Notes under the pieces: model-generated
The model's input: the letters and a program-made list of their open reading frames with translations, nothing else
Told to the model about the DNA's origin: nothing
Database searches by the model: none
Assembly (NCBI GenBank): GCA_903836325.1
Contig: CAILQE010000036.1
Location: forward strand, 1-11,644
DNA length: 11,644 nt
DNA from: an uncultured Candidatus Saccharibacteria bacterium
GTDB lineage: Bacteria > Patescibacteriota > Saccharimonadia > Saccharimonadales > UBA4665
Direction of reading: 5' to 3'
Shown: one piece after another, positions 1 through 7,076 of the stretch
How the letters are laid out: each line of letters opens with the position of its first letter
Position numbering within the stretch: the stretch's first letter is position 1
Translations under genes and position numbers: made by a program

Positions 1-114
1 AGTTCTCTACCAGAAGAAGCTAAAGATTACATAGAATTAATTGAAGGCTATACAGGAATACCGATTAGTATGATAGGCGTAGGTCCTAAAAGAGACCAAG
101 TTATTATTAGGTAA
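1..114 (+). CDS. purA: Adenylosuccinate synthetase, C-terminal end (partial)
   Basis: Frame 1 is open from the first base and ends at TAA 112-114, giving the last 37 residues of a protein that starts outside the window. The end reads YIELIEGYTGIPISMIGVGP followed by KRDQVIIR. This matches the conserved C-terminus of adenylosuccinate synthetase, where a 'YI..IE...G.P...I..GP.R.Q.I' pattern closes the enzyme. PurA joins IMP and aspartate, with GTP, to make adenylosuccinate, the committed step to AMP. Nothing can be said about the catalytic P-loop because it lies outside. The call rests on a short tail, but the pattern is distinctive. Confidence 0.88.
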   Translation, partial: SSLPEEAKDYIELIEGYTGIPISMIGVGPKRDQVIIR

Positions 115-142
115 ATCGTATACAAATATAAGTGTAGAAGGT

Positions 143-171
143 TTGATAATAGTTCGGAATAGTTATATAAT
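143..171 (+). promoter_or_regulatory. Sigma-70-type promoter of the 302-aa gene
   Basis: TTGATA at 143-148 and a perfect TATAAT at 166-171 are separated by exactly 17 nt. Transcription would start near 178, only about 5 nt before the ATG at 183, and no Shine-Dalgarno is present between them. The predicted mRNA is therefore essentially leaderless. The promoter sits in the 68-nt gap after purA, so the gene does not need purA read-through. Confidence 0.75.
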
Positions 172-182
172 ATGCTTCAATT

Positions 183-1091
183 ATGAAAAATTTTGAAGAG
201 TTTTCTAGTTCTGAAGAACCAGAGTTTAATATTCCTAATCCTGAATATAATAGATATGGCCTTGATGAACTTCAGCATATCGAAGAGGATTATGATTTTA
301 TTCTAAGAGATTATTTTACCAAACATACCGAATCTTTAAGACCATACCTAGATAAAGAAATAGATCTATTCCCTACTGGTATAGATATGAATAATTTAGA
401 AGAAAAAATAATTGATTTTTATACTTCAATGGAAGATTTTTCTATTCGTAACACTACTCTAAAAGAAATAGCTTTTTATGACATTATACTTTCCACTCTT
501 AGAGCTAAAGAATTTATGTCGGATTTAGAAATAACTACCGACATAGCTAAAGAAAAATCTAGATTAATGTTTAATGAACTTCTTTCAACTAATCAATATA
601 ACAATGAAGAAAAGATTAGATGGATAGATATAGTCAAAGAAGCTACAGGGTTCAATATATTAAATCTAGAACCTAGTTTAACTGAAATAGAAATAGAGAT
701 GGTAGCTAGTTATATAGAAGATGAAAATTTAAGAAAATATAAAATAGAACAATTTACTTTTGATCTAAAAAATGAATTAGTTGATTATATAAGAGGTAGT
801 ATTTCTAAGCCTGAAATTGCAGAAGACTTAGTAGATGATATGGTTAGATTTAGTAAAGATAGTTTAGAAATATATTATAAAAATGGGATAGTCATTCCTG
901 AGAATGAAAGAATTAATAAGAAGGAAATTTATTTTCAAAAACTATATGATGAATTCGCAGTTATTATGAATAGATATACGAAATTTCTTGAATCAGAAAC
1001 AATAATTAATATAATTCAAAAAATAGTTGAAGATTACAACTCTTTATATAAAGAAATATCTAAAGAGTATTTAGAAGACAAGGAAATATAA
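183..1091 (+). CDS. Uncharacterised acidic helical protein, tandem paralogue A
   Basis: I do not recognise this 302-residue family. The protein is rich in Glu, Asp, Lys, Ile and Leu, looks almost wholly alpha-helical, and has no signal peptide, membrane segment or obvious catalytic motif, so it is probably cytosolic. It is clearly related to the next gene. Both share a segment with the pattern EEKIRWxx...ATGFN..xLxP (here about residues 140-165), a preceding 'STLRAKEF' helix that aligns with 'SILKTRDH', and a similar 'ELQ' N-terminal helix. The ATG at 183 fits the promoter at 143-171 and gives an N-terminus close to the paralogue's. The gene has its own promoter and ends 27 nt before the next unit. 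The coding call is secure; the function is unknown. Confidence 0.85.
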   Translation: MKNFEEFSSSEEPEFNIPNPEYNRYGLDELQHIEEDYDFILRDYFTKHTESLRPYLDKEIDLFPTGIDMNNLEEKIIDFYTSMEDFSIRNTTLKEIAFYDIILSTLRAKEFMSDLEITTDIAKEKSRLMFNELLSTNQYNNEEKIRWIDIVKEATGFNILNLEPSLTEIEIEMVASYIEDENLRKYKIEQFTFDLKNELVDYIRGSISKPEIAEDLVDDMVRFSKDSLEIYYKNGIVIPENERINKKEIYFQKLYDEFAVIMNRYTKFLESETIINIIQKIVEDYNSLYKEISKEYLEDKEI

Positions 1092-1098
1092 TATATAA

Positions 1099-1127
1099 TT
1101 GACCAATTAAAATGTTCATTGTATTAT
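1099..1127 (+). promoter_or_regulatory. Sigma-70-type promoter of paralogue B
   Basis: TTGACC at 1099-1104 and TATTAT at 1122-1127 are spaced by exactly 17 nt. The expected start is about 1134, roughly 6 nt before the ATG at 1140. There is no Shine-Dalgarno. The upstream TTG at 1119 would lie before the predicted transcription start, which argues for the ATG. Confidence 0.72.
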
Positions 1128-1139
1128 ATATTTCTATTC

Positions 1140-2075
1140 ATGGAACAATTTAACGGCGGTGAAATACCAAAAGACGGACTAAATTACGATGAACTTCAAG
1201 ATTTTATAATTGAAGTAAATGGTGAGTATCATGAACTAATGAGTGAAGAAGAAGAGCACGCTGCTTATCTTGCTGAATATATTAATAAGAACATAGATCG
1301 CATAAAAGATATTCTAGAAGAATACCCTGGATTACTTCCTGGTGATATGGAATTAGATCAGCTTAGCGATGAGGTGCTTGAATATTTTCTTAATTTCGAA
1401 GAAGAAGTAGATTATCCACCTTCTAAAAAGAATATGTATATAGACAATGTAATGTCTATTCTTAAAACTAGAGATCATCTTGAAAATGATACCTTAAATA
1501 AAATTCAAAATGAGTTATATGCCAGAGAAACATTATCCGACCTCTTAGTAAATACTGTATATACGTCTAAAGAGAAACTCCAATGGTTAGAAATAAATGA
1601 ATATGTAACCGGGTTTAATCCTATGAGTCTAGGCCCTGAATTATTTGATCAAGAACTAGACTATTTGATGGATATCCAAGCAAGATTAAGCGAAGACTAT
1701 TATTACATTTATCATTATTTAAGCGATCTAAAGACAGATACCGCCAATTATATTACTGAAAAATATGGTAATCCTGATTTAGCTATTGATATAGCAGAAG
1801 AAATAGTCGAGTTAATTAGACCAATAGAAGATATTTTCAGAGTAGATTGTTCTATGAAGACGAATCCTAAGGAATTTAAGACATTAAGATACCAATTCTT
1901 TGATTACCTAAATAACTTAGAATTAGATGTATATGATTTAGCCGAGAATTATATTGATGAAGGAGATTTAAGTATCCTAATAACCAACGTCGGTGATGAA
2001 TATATAAAGTTTCTTTCTGATTTAAGTGAAATAGAAAATCAAGAAGAACCAGATCAAAACATAGAAGATTTATAA
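1140..2075 (+). CDS. Uncharacterised acidic helical protein, tandem paralogue B
   Basis: This 311-residue protein is the second member of a tandem duplicated family that I cannot name. Strongest similarity to paralogue A is the run SKEKLQWLEINEYVTGFNPM, against NEEKIRWIDIVKEATGFNIL in A. Flanking stretches such as LPGDMELDQL (A: FPTGIDMNNL) and SILKTRDH (A: STLRAKEF) also align. It is very acidic, predicted all-helical, and lacks signal peptide and transmembrane segments. A longer reading from TTG 1119 is possible, but the promoter TATTAT at 1122-1127 would then lie inside the coding region, so I chose ATG 1140 (protein begins MEQFNGGEIP). Identity between the copies is low overall, so the duplication is old. 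The function is unknown. Confidence 0.85.
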   Translation: MEQFNGGEIPKDGLNYDELQDFIIEVNGEYHELMSEEEEHAAYLAEYINKNIDRIKDILEEYPGLLPGDMELDQLSDEVLEYFLNFEEEVDYPPSKKNMYIDNVMSILKTRDHLENDTLNKIQNELYARETLSDLLVNTVYTSKEKLQWLEINEYVTGFNPMSLGPELFDQELDYLMDIQARLSEDYYYIYHYLSDLKTDTANYITEKYGNPDLAIDIAEEIVELIRPIEDIFRVDCSMKTNPKEFKTLRYQFFDYLNNLELDVYDLAENYIDEGDLSILITNVGDEYIKFLSDLSEIENQEEPDQNIEDL

Positions 2076-2093
2076 GAAATATTAACTATTCTG

Positions 2094-2099
2094 TATTAT
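2094..2099 (+). promoter_or_regulatory. Candidate -10 box of the EamA permease gene
   Basis: TATTAT lies 14 nt before the ATG at 2114 in the 38-nt gap after paralogue B. No convincing -35 hexamer is visible at 16-18 nt spacing. There is no Shine-Dalgarno before the ATG. The call rests mainly on the same placement seen for the other genes here. Confidence 0.5.
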
Positions 2100-2113
2100 A
2101 AGAGTAGTCAATT

Positions 2114-2992
2114 ATGAATAAAAAGAAACTAGCAATAACAGTCGCAGTAGTTGAAGCATTGCTTTTTGTAATCCTTAGTGTGTCAGTAAGACTTATGGGA
2201 AAATCTTTCTCTATTCCACAGCAGATGTTTGTTAGACTGCTTGGAGCCTCTTTGTTATGTATAATACTTTTCTATCCTAAAATTAAAAATATAAAATTGA
2301 GTGAAATTTCAGGAGTAGAATGGTTTATATATATAGCTAGATCATTTATTTATTACGGTCTTAGTGTTACTTTGATAACCTACGCCTTACTTCATACTAC
2401 TTTAGGAATAGTTTCTTTCGCTTCTTCCCTGCCTATTATGGGACTACTTGGGTATCTTTATTATAAAGAGAAGTTTAATTTAAAAATCATTCCTATTATT
2501 CTACTCTCTGTTGTTGGACTTGCACTGCTTTCTAAGATTAATTTATCTGACTTTAAGCTTAATAGTGGTTTGATTGCTGCTCTTGGATCTTTACTACTTT
2601 TTGATACTGCGTTCTTAATGGTAAGACTTCACAATAAGAAATATACAAACTACCAAAATACAGCCATCATATTAGCTTTTTCTTGGTTAGTACCACTAAT
2701 TACACTTCTAGTGCAGCATAAGCGTCTGTGGCCTGCTCACGTAAGCTTAGAAGCATATATTGGCTTAGGTATCTCGATTGTATTAAACGTTGCTAATTTA
2801 TTCTTCTTAAACTACATATTTAGTAACTTAAAAGCATTTGTAGCTGGAAATATATTATTACTTGAAGGTGTATTTGCTTTGATTATAGGATATATATTCT
2901 TTAATGAAGGCGTAGATTTACTACAAATGGTGGGAGTTTTAATTATTTTAGGATCAACAGTAGCCGTCTCATATATGGAGTATAAGGATTAA
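2114..2992 (+). CDS. EamA/DMT-superfamily membrane permease
   Basis: This 292-residue protein is almost wholly hydrophobic, with about ten predicted transmembrane helices (roughly 6-28, 38-58, 68-88, 93-115, 123-141, 150-170, 183-200, 212-235, 242-262, 267-288). It is built from two EamA repeats of five helices each, as in the drug/metabolite transporter superfamily. The penultimate-helix segment LLLEGVFALIIGYIFFNEG fits the conserved 'E.(V/P)FA...G...F.E' pattern of EamA domains. Family members move amino acids, nucleotide derivatives or other small metabolites across the inner membrane; the substrate cannot be read from sequence. Length is normal for the family. It has its own putative -10 box and is the last plus-strand gene before the convergent junction with folC. 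Confidence 0.88.
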   Translation: MNKKKLAITVAVVEALLFVILSVSVRLMGKSFSIPQQMFVRLLGASLLCIILFYPKIKNIKLSEISGVEWFIYIARSFIYYGLSVTLITYALLHTTLGIVSFASSLPIMGLLGYLYYKEKFNLKIIPIILLSVVGLALLSKINLSDFKLNSGLIAALGSLLLFDTAFLMVRLHNKKYTNYQNTAIILAFSWLVPLITLLVQHKRLWPAHVSLEAYIGLGISIVLNVANLFFLNYIFSNLKAFVAGNILLLEGVFALIIGYIFFNEGVDLLQMVGVLIILGSTVAVSYMEYKD

Positions 2993-3014
2993 AAAGTATT
3001 TCTAATAAGATACT
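2991..3014 (-). terminator. Weak intrinsic terminator for the folC strand
   Basis: On the minus strand AGTAT (3010-3014) pairs with ATACT (2995-2999), with an extra internal AG/CT pair, and is followed directly by a run of five U. The stem is short and A+U-rich. On the plus strand the hairpin is preceded by A5 but followed by CTTAATT, a poorer U-run. It lies at the convergent EamA/folC junction (36-nt gap), overlaps the EamA stop codon, and could serve both strands to a limited degree. Confidence 0.5.
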
Positions 3015-3028
3015 CTTAATTACAAATA

Positions 3029-4306
3029 TTAGAGAATCTTGTTTCTCAACTGAGCAATTAGATAGAAAGAACCCGTAATAACTATATTGATATTATTTGA
3101 TTCACGCATAGCTTCACTATATGCGTTTATTTGATCTGGAATTATTTCAAAGTTAGTAAAACCTTGTTTGGTTAATTCTTCGGCTACCAAAAAAGGATCT
3201 ATTGATACAGCTGGAAGATCTTGACTGGTATTAAAGGTTGTAAGATATATTTTATTAGAGATTGTAGTTAAGTATTTCAGTGTTTCAGGGAAATCTTTAC
3301 CTTCTTTGAATCCCAATACTATATTAGCTTTATCCTCATATTTCTTCTTATAGCTTTCAGTAAATGCTTCCATTTTTTGTGGATTATGAGCACCGTCCAT
3401 TATTATTCTTTTATTATCTATCTTTATCTCGTCCATTCTTGCAGGCACAACTGTATTAATAGAATTTATTAGTGAATTTTCATTAAGTTCTATCAAGTTG
3501 TCTCGGTTTTTTATGTATTCGTAAGTGTGCTTAGCTAATAACCAATTTCTTATCTGATATTGAGGTAATTTATCTATGTAAGTTGAAATTTCTTGGTTAG
3601 CTTCATATTCAATATCTTGATCGAGATATTCATGGGTTGTATTCCTTGAACTGATCCAGGAATTAATTACATTCATAATAGCCTTGCATTGCTTATACAT
3701 TATTATGTGGTTTCCTTCATGGACTATACCTATTTTCTGGGTTGTAATTTCTTCGATAGAATTTCCAAGTATATGCATGTGATCAAAACCAAGATCTGTT
3801 ATTACGCAAATTTTATTTGGATTCGTTATTACATTAGTAGCGTCGTAAAGACCACCTAGGCCTGTTTCTACAACGGCGTAATCTACGTTATATTTAGCAA
3901 ACAACCATATAGAGAAAGCATACAGTAATTCAAAGTACGAAGGTTTAATTCTAGAATTAGCGACTATTTCAAGGAATTCGGAAATTTCTTTGAGAAATAT
4001 CTTGTCTTCTAATGGTCTACCATTGATTTGTGCCCTCTCACTTATCTTGTCTATGTGCGGAGATACTGTCAGTCCTACTTTATTTCCTGATTGAATTAAT
4101 AGAGATGAAATGTAATACGAAGTGGAGGTTTTACCACTTGTACCAGCTATATGAATGGTCTTTATTTTATTCTCAGGATTACCTAAGATTTTCATTAGGG
4201 GAATAATTCTGTCTAGTACGGTATCCTTGCCTGTAAGTTCTTTGACAAGTCTTATGTAAGGCACCATTTTATTATCTAGTTCTTCGAAGCTTTGAATATC
4301 TATCAT
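3029..4306 (-). CDS. folC: FolC-like Mur ligase (folylpolyglutamate / dihydrofolate synthase family)
   Basis: This 425-residue protein belongs to the ATP-dependent Mur ligase superfamily, FolC branch, which adds glutamate to (dihydro)folates or to dihydropteroate. The P-loop AGTSGKTST is at residues 54-62. SPHIDKISERAQING (82-96) matches the FolC 'SPHL..ERI.ING' loop. ETGLGGLYDATNV (147-159) matches the family's 'E.GLGGR.DATN' motif. The lysine in TTQKIGI (K191) corresponds to the carbamylated lysine position. DGAHNP (304-309) starts the C-terminal domain that binds the amino acid. Length is typical (about 420-440). A TATAAT box lies 9 nt before the ATG with no Shine-Dalgarno. If the organism lacks folate synthesis, as many reduced genomes do, it would act on salvaged folates; that is inference. 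Confidence 0.88.
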   Translation of the reverse strand: MIDIQSFEELDNKMVPYIRLVKELTGKDTVLDRIIPLMKILGNPENKIKTIHIAGTSGKTSTSYYISSLLIQSGNKVGLTVSPHIDKISERAQINGRPLEDKIFLKEISEFLEIVANSRIKPSYFELLYAFSIWLFAKYNVDYAVVETGLGGLYDATNVITNPNKICVITDLGFDHMHILGNSIEEITTQKIGIVHEGNHIIMYKQCKAIMNVINSWISSRNTTHEYLDQDIEYEANQEISTYIDKLPQYQIRNWLLAKHTYEYIKNRDNLIELNENSLINSINTVVPARMDEIKIDNKRIIMDGAHNPQKMEAFTESYKKKYEDKANIVLGFKEGKDFPETLKYLTTISNKIYLTTFNTSQDLPAVSIDPFLVAEELTKQGFTNFEIIPDQINAYSEAMRESNNINIVITGSFYLIAQLRNKIL

Positions 4307-4315
4307 TGTTTAGGT

Positions 4316-4321
4316 ATTATA
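4316..4321 (-). promoter_or_regulatory. -10 box of folC
   Basis: A perfect TATAAT on the minus strand ends 9 nt before the folC ATG, in the 37-nt gap after the glycosyltransferase gene. A start about 7 nt downstream leaves almost no leader. No good -35 hexamer is visible at 16-18 nt spacing. Confidence 0.55.
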
Positions 4322-4343
4322 TCCTATGAATTTACAAATAATA

Positions 4344-5831
4344 CTAATTCTTTTGTAATATATTGTATCCTGGAAGTTTAATGGCTTCGTGGTAATTAGT
4401 ATTGAAATAATTTTCTACTGGTAAGACCTTCGAGTATAGATAATTGTCTGCATTAGATATAACTATGAATTTTGGTTTACTGTCTTCCATATCTTTTATG
4501 AATGTTTCTGTCATGCCAAAACCAAAATTGTTAATATAGTCCATATAGGGGTGAGAGGCACTTACGTATCTACTCCCTGATTGTCTATTAGAAACTTGAT
4601 AAAATGTAGCTCCATATCCATAAAATATTACTTTATCGTTTAAATTTGAGTTTGCGTCTACGTATTTGGCTGCATTATTCAATTGTATAAAGGCTACATG
4701 ATCTGATCCTCTAAAATTGTTGTATAACTGCTTTGTAGATATTGCATAGGAACCTATTAATCCAACTACAGAGATAGTTAACAATATTTTTGAGTTAAAT
4801 ACGTATTTAAAGTATTTTGAAACTATTAGGCATAAGTAAGGAAGAACGATTAGGTAATAATGGTTATAGTAAGGACTCATCATTAAACTAAAGATTAATG
4901 TGAAAATTAATATATTGATTAATAAGCTTTCATTGTTTTTGAATTTAGTATCTTTAAATGCTTTGTATATGAATGGTGCGAAGAATAGTAGCGCTACAAA
5001 TATTACTGTTATGAAACTTAATTTGTTGTGAAGACTTTCGCTCCAACCCATAGAAAAGTATTTCTGATTGAAAGAAAAGGCTGCAATTATGAATTCATGG
5101 AATGTTCCGATTTTATTAAAATAATATAACCAAAATATAGTCATTAGAGCTGTAGGTGTTGCTAATGCTAAACCTTTTAAAATTATAACTTTAATATCTT
5201 TTAGGTGAATTCTTAGGATATCTATAACTATAGGGAGTATAAGTATTAAGAAATTAATTTTAAAATATGCTAATAAGCTCATAGACAAACCAGATAGTAA
5301 TAGATTCCTATAGGGTTTATTAATAGTAGATTTTAAGTAGCTGTATAAAGCTAAAATTACAAATAATGTGGCAAAGTTTTCTGTATCATTTCCGCTATTT
5401 GTAAACTGCGATAAGTTAAACCAAAATGCGAATAATAATGTACCTAATCTAGAGCCAAGTTCAATATGGTCACTATTTATATATTTAAGGAATCTTTTAG
5501 AAGTTAAATAGAACAACCAAATAGTTAATGCTGCTATTACGGTAAAGAAGAGCCTGTGGAGCAATAAATTACTGCCGAACATCAAAGACATAAAGCCGTT
5601 TATAGCGTAAATGACTGGTGCTTTATGATCCCAAGCTGTAATATATAAAGTTCCTTGATGAAACCAGTTATTGCCTACGTAATAATAAATCCACTGATCA
5701 GAATCGTATGGAAAAAACCAAGTGGCTAATCTAGATAATATGGCTACTAATATTACTGAAGGTAAGAAATATTTAGAGGTTAATAAATTGATAAATTTTT
5801 CGACATATTTAAATTTAGATATTTTTTCCAT
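4344..5831 (-). CDS. PMT/ArnT-like (GT39/GT83-type) membrane glycosyltransferase
   Basis: This 495-residue protein has about ten or more hydrophobic segments through residue ~365 followed by a soluble C-terminal part (about 375-495). The layout is that of GT-C fold glycosyltransferases using lipid-linked sugars (PMT_2 family). After the first helix comes the acidic loop FPYDSDQWIYYYVG (D43, D45), the expected place of the catalytic aspartate. DHKAP (68-72) corresponds to the usual 'D.PP' loop of PMT_2 enzymes, with Ala in place of the first Pro. Family members transfer a sugar to proteins, lipids or surface polymers on the outer face of the membrane. Donor and acceptor are not predictable. 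The gene lies between folC and an S51 peptidase, with gaps of 37 and 19 nt. It ends in TAG, the only amber stop in the window. Confidence 0.82.
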   Translation of the reverse strand: MEKISKFKYVEKFINLLTSKYFLPSVILVAILSRLATWFFPYDSDQWIYYYVGNNWFHQGTLYITAWDHKAPVIYAINGFMSLMFGSNLLLHRLFFTVIAALTIWLFYLTSKRFLKYINSDHIELGSRLGTLLFAFWFNLSQFTNSGNDTENFATLFVILALYSYLKSTINKPYRNLLLSGLSMSLLAYFKINFLILILPIVIDILRIHLKDIKVIILKGLALATPTALMTIFWLYYFNKIGTFHEFIIAAFSFNQKYFSMGWSESLHNKLSFITVIFVALLFFAPFIYKAFKDTKFKNNESLLINILIFTLIFSLMMSPYYNHYYLIVLPYLCLIVSKYFKYVFNSKILLTISVVGLIGSYAISTKQLYNNFRGSDHVAFIQLNNAAKYVDANSNLNDKVIFYGYGATFYQVSNRQSGSRYVSASHPYMDYINNFGFGMTETFIKDMEDSKPKFIVISNADNYLYSKVLPVENYFNTNYHEAIKLPGYNILQKN

Positions 5832-5838
5832 TTAACTA

Positions 5839-5844
5839 ATTATA
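5839..5844 (-). promoter_or_regulatory. -10 box of the glycosyltransferase gene
   Basis: TATAAT on the minus strand ends 7 nt before the ATG at 5831; an overlapping TATATA is 2 nt further up. It fits inside the 19-nt gap after the S51 peptidase gene. No Shine-Dalgarno and no strong -35 are seen. The transcript would begin at or very near the start codon. Confidence 0.5.
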
Positions 5845-5850
5845 TATAAA

Positions 5851-6642
5851 TTAATCGATTATGGTTAGCTTTCCATTTGTGAAATCGGCTGCCTGACCGT
5901 CGTTTAAGATAAGAGCATTATTTCCGTGGTTTCTAAAAGAATTTGTAAACCTATATATTTCTTCAGGTGATGTAGTAGAATTTCTTAGCGATAAATTAAC
6001 AACTTTACCAATAATAGGAATCGGATGATCTAGTATGTGACCTTCTGCGTGTATTATAACTTCTGAATCAATTAGCCTTAGTGCGCTATCAGTTCGTGCA
6101 TAATCGGGTCTTCTATCTGCTGGAGATAAAGTGGCTGGCCATGAACTTAAACCACTAATTATTGAACCAGCACTTTCTCCTACGTATAAGATAGAGCCTT
6201 CTTCAACACTATTTTTTATTACAGAAGAATTTTTTCTTAAACCTCGCATCAGCTGAAATGTATTACCACCAGGTAAAATTGCAGCATCATATTTATTCAA
6301 TTCGTTCTTAAGTGTTATATTGTCCATTTTTGAGCTATTGACAGTGCTTATTAGTGCGTTTCTACCCAATAGATATTTTAGCCATGTTCTCGTCCATATA
6401 CGTTCACCCATACCATTTAGTCTTTGGTTGATTTTATGATTAATAGAAAGTTCGCTCTTTCTATTAAATCTATTCCAACCATCTGTGAATATTAGAATTC
6501 TAGGTTTATCGTCTTCTGAATGTTTAATTAGCTTTTCTCTAAAAGATTCTACAATTGCAGGCGTAGCAATCGCAGTAGACATTAAAAATAAATTAGATTT
6601 ATCCGAAGCTGAAGGTTTTCGAATAGTATAAGAATTGTTCAT
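5851..6642 (-). CDS. S51-family serine peptidase (PepE/cyanophycinase-like)
   Basis: This 263-residue protein (from ATG 6642) has the hallmarks of peptidase family S51, whose members include aspartyl dipeptidase PepE and cyanophycinase. PGGNTF (124-129) is the family's 'GGNTF' loop. GESAGS (155-160) is the nucleophile elbow, with S157 as the catalytic serine. HAEGH (198-202) lies where the catalytic histidine is expected. The C-terminal NDGQAADFTNGKLTII resembles the usual closing strands. There is no signal peptide, so it is likely cytoplasmic. It is somewhat longer than E. coli PepE, with an N-terminal extension of about 15 residues. A TTG one codon upstream is a less likely start. A TATAAT lies 11 nt before the ATG with no Shine-Dalgarno. 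The substrate is uncertain. Confidence 0.82.
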   Translation of the reverse strand: MNNSYTIRKPSASDKSNLFLMSTAIATPAIVESFREKLIKHSEDDKPRILIFTDGWNRFNRKSELSINHKINQRLNGMGERIWTRTWLKYLLGRNALISTVNSSKMDNITLKNELNKYDAAILPGGNTFQLMRGLRKNSSVIKNSVEEGSILYVGESAGSIISGLSSWPATLSPADRRPDYARTDSALRLIDSEVIIHAEGHILDHPIPIIGKVVNLSLRNSTTSPEEIYRFTNSFRNHGNNALILNDGQAADFTNGKLTIID

Positions 6643-6653
6643 CAATAAAACAT

Positions 6654-6659
6654 ATTATA
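6654..6659 (-). promoter_or_regulatory. -10 box of the S51 peptidase gene
   Basis: A perfect TATAAT on the minus strand ends 11 nt before ATG 6642. It lies in the short gap after the response regulator gene, so the peptidase may be transcribed apart from the two-component pair. There is no Shine-Dalgarno and the -35 region is weak (TAGCAA at 17-nt spacing). Confidence 0.52.
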
Positions 6660-6665
6660 CAACGT

Positions 6666-7076
6666 TTATTGATTTGTTGCTACACTCGAATCAGCCGAAT
6701 GTGTATCAAAAGATTGTATAATCTTCAAGAGGTCATCTAATTGTATGGCTGCTTTAAGTGCATATCCGTCTATGTCTTCGTTTATATCTTTAGGTATTTG
6801 CTCTTTACCTAAGTTTGTGAGAAGCACCATCTTAGAATGCGTACATCCATATTGTTCTTCTCGTCTTAGTTTTCTTACTAGTTCGAATCCGCCCATTCCT
6901 GGCATCATTACATCAATAAATAATAAGTCTGGTGTATTATTTGATACTTTTTCTAGTGCTTTATTACCATTTTCTGAAACGTCAACAATAAATCCGCTCT
7001 TCGATAAGAACTCTGAGTAAAGTTTACTTAGCGCAATATTATCTTCAACGATTAATATTTTTTGTATTCCAGGCAT
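6666..7076 (-). CDS. Single-domain (CheY-like) response regulator
   Basis: This 136-residue protein is a lone receiver domain. The acidic pair E11-D12 follows the first strand (ILIVEDN). D55 in LLFIDVMMPG is the phosphate-accepting aspartate. T87 in LLTNLG and K108 in GYALKA are the conserved Thr and Lys, with Y105 at the aromatic switch position. There is no DNA-binding or enzymatic output domain, only a short Ser/Thr-rich tail, so it must act by protein contact or as a phosphorelay intermediate. The start overlaps the end of the histidine kinase gene by 32 nt and is preceded by the Shine-Dalgarno AAGGAAG. This indicates cotranscription and probable translational coupling with its partner kinase. 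Confidence 0.92.
   Translation of the reverse strand: MPGIQKILIVEDNIALSKLYSEFLSKSGFIVDVSENGNKALEKVSNNTPDLLFIDVMMPGMGGFELVRKLRREEQYGCTHSKMVLLTNLGKEQIPKDINEDIDGYALKAAIQLDDLLKIIQSFDTHSADSSVATNQ

Noticed and set aside
1119..1139. Extended start (TTG) for paralogue B
   Set aside because: The -10 box TATTAT at 1122-1127 would lie inside the coding region, and the added residues (YYIFLF) do not resemble the paralogue's N-terminus.
6745..7020. 91-aa open frame on the plus strand
   Set aside because: It lies wholly antisense to the response regulator, whose receiver residues are all conserved.
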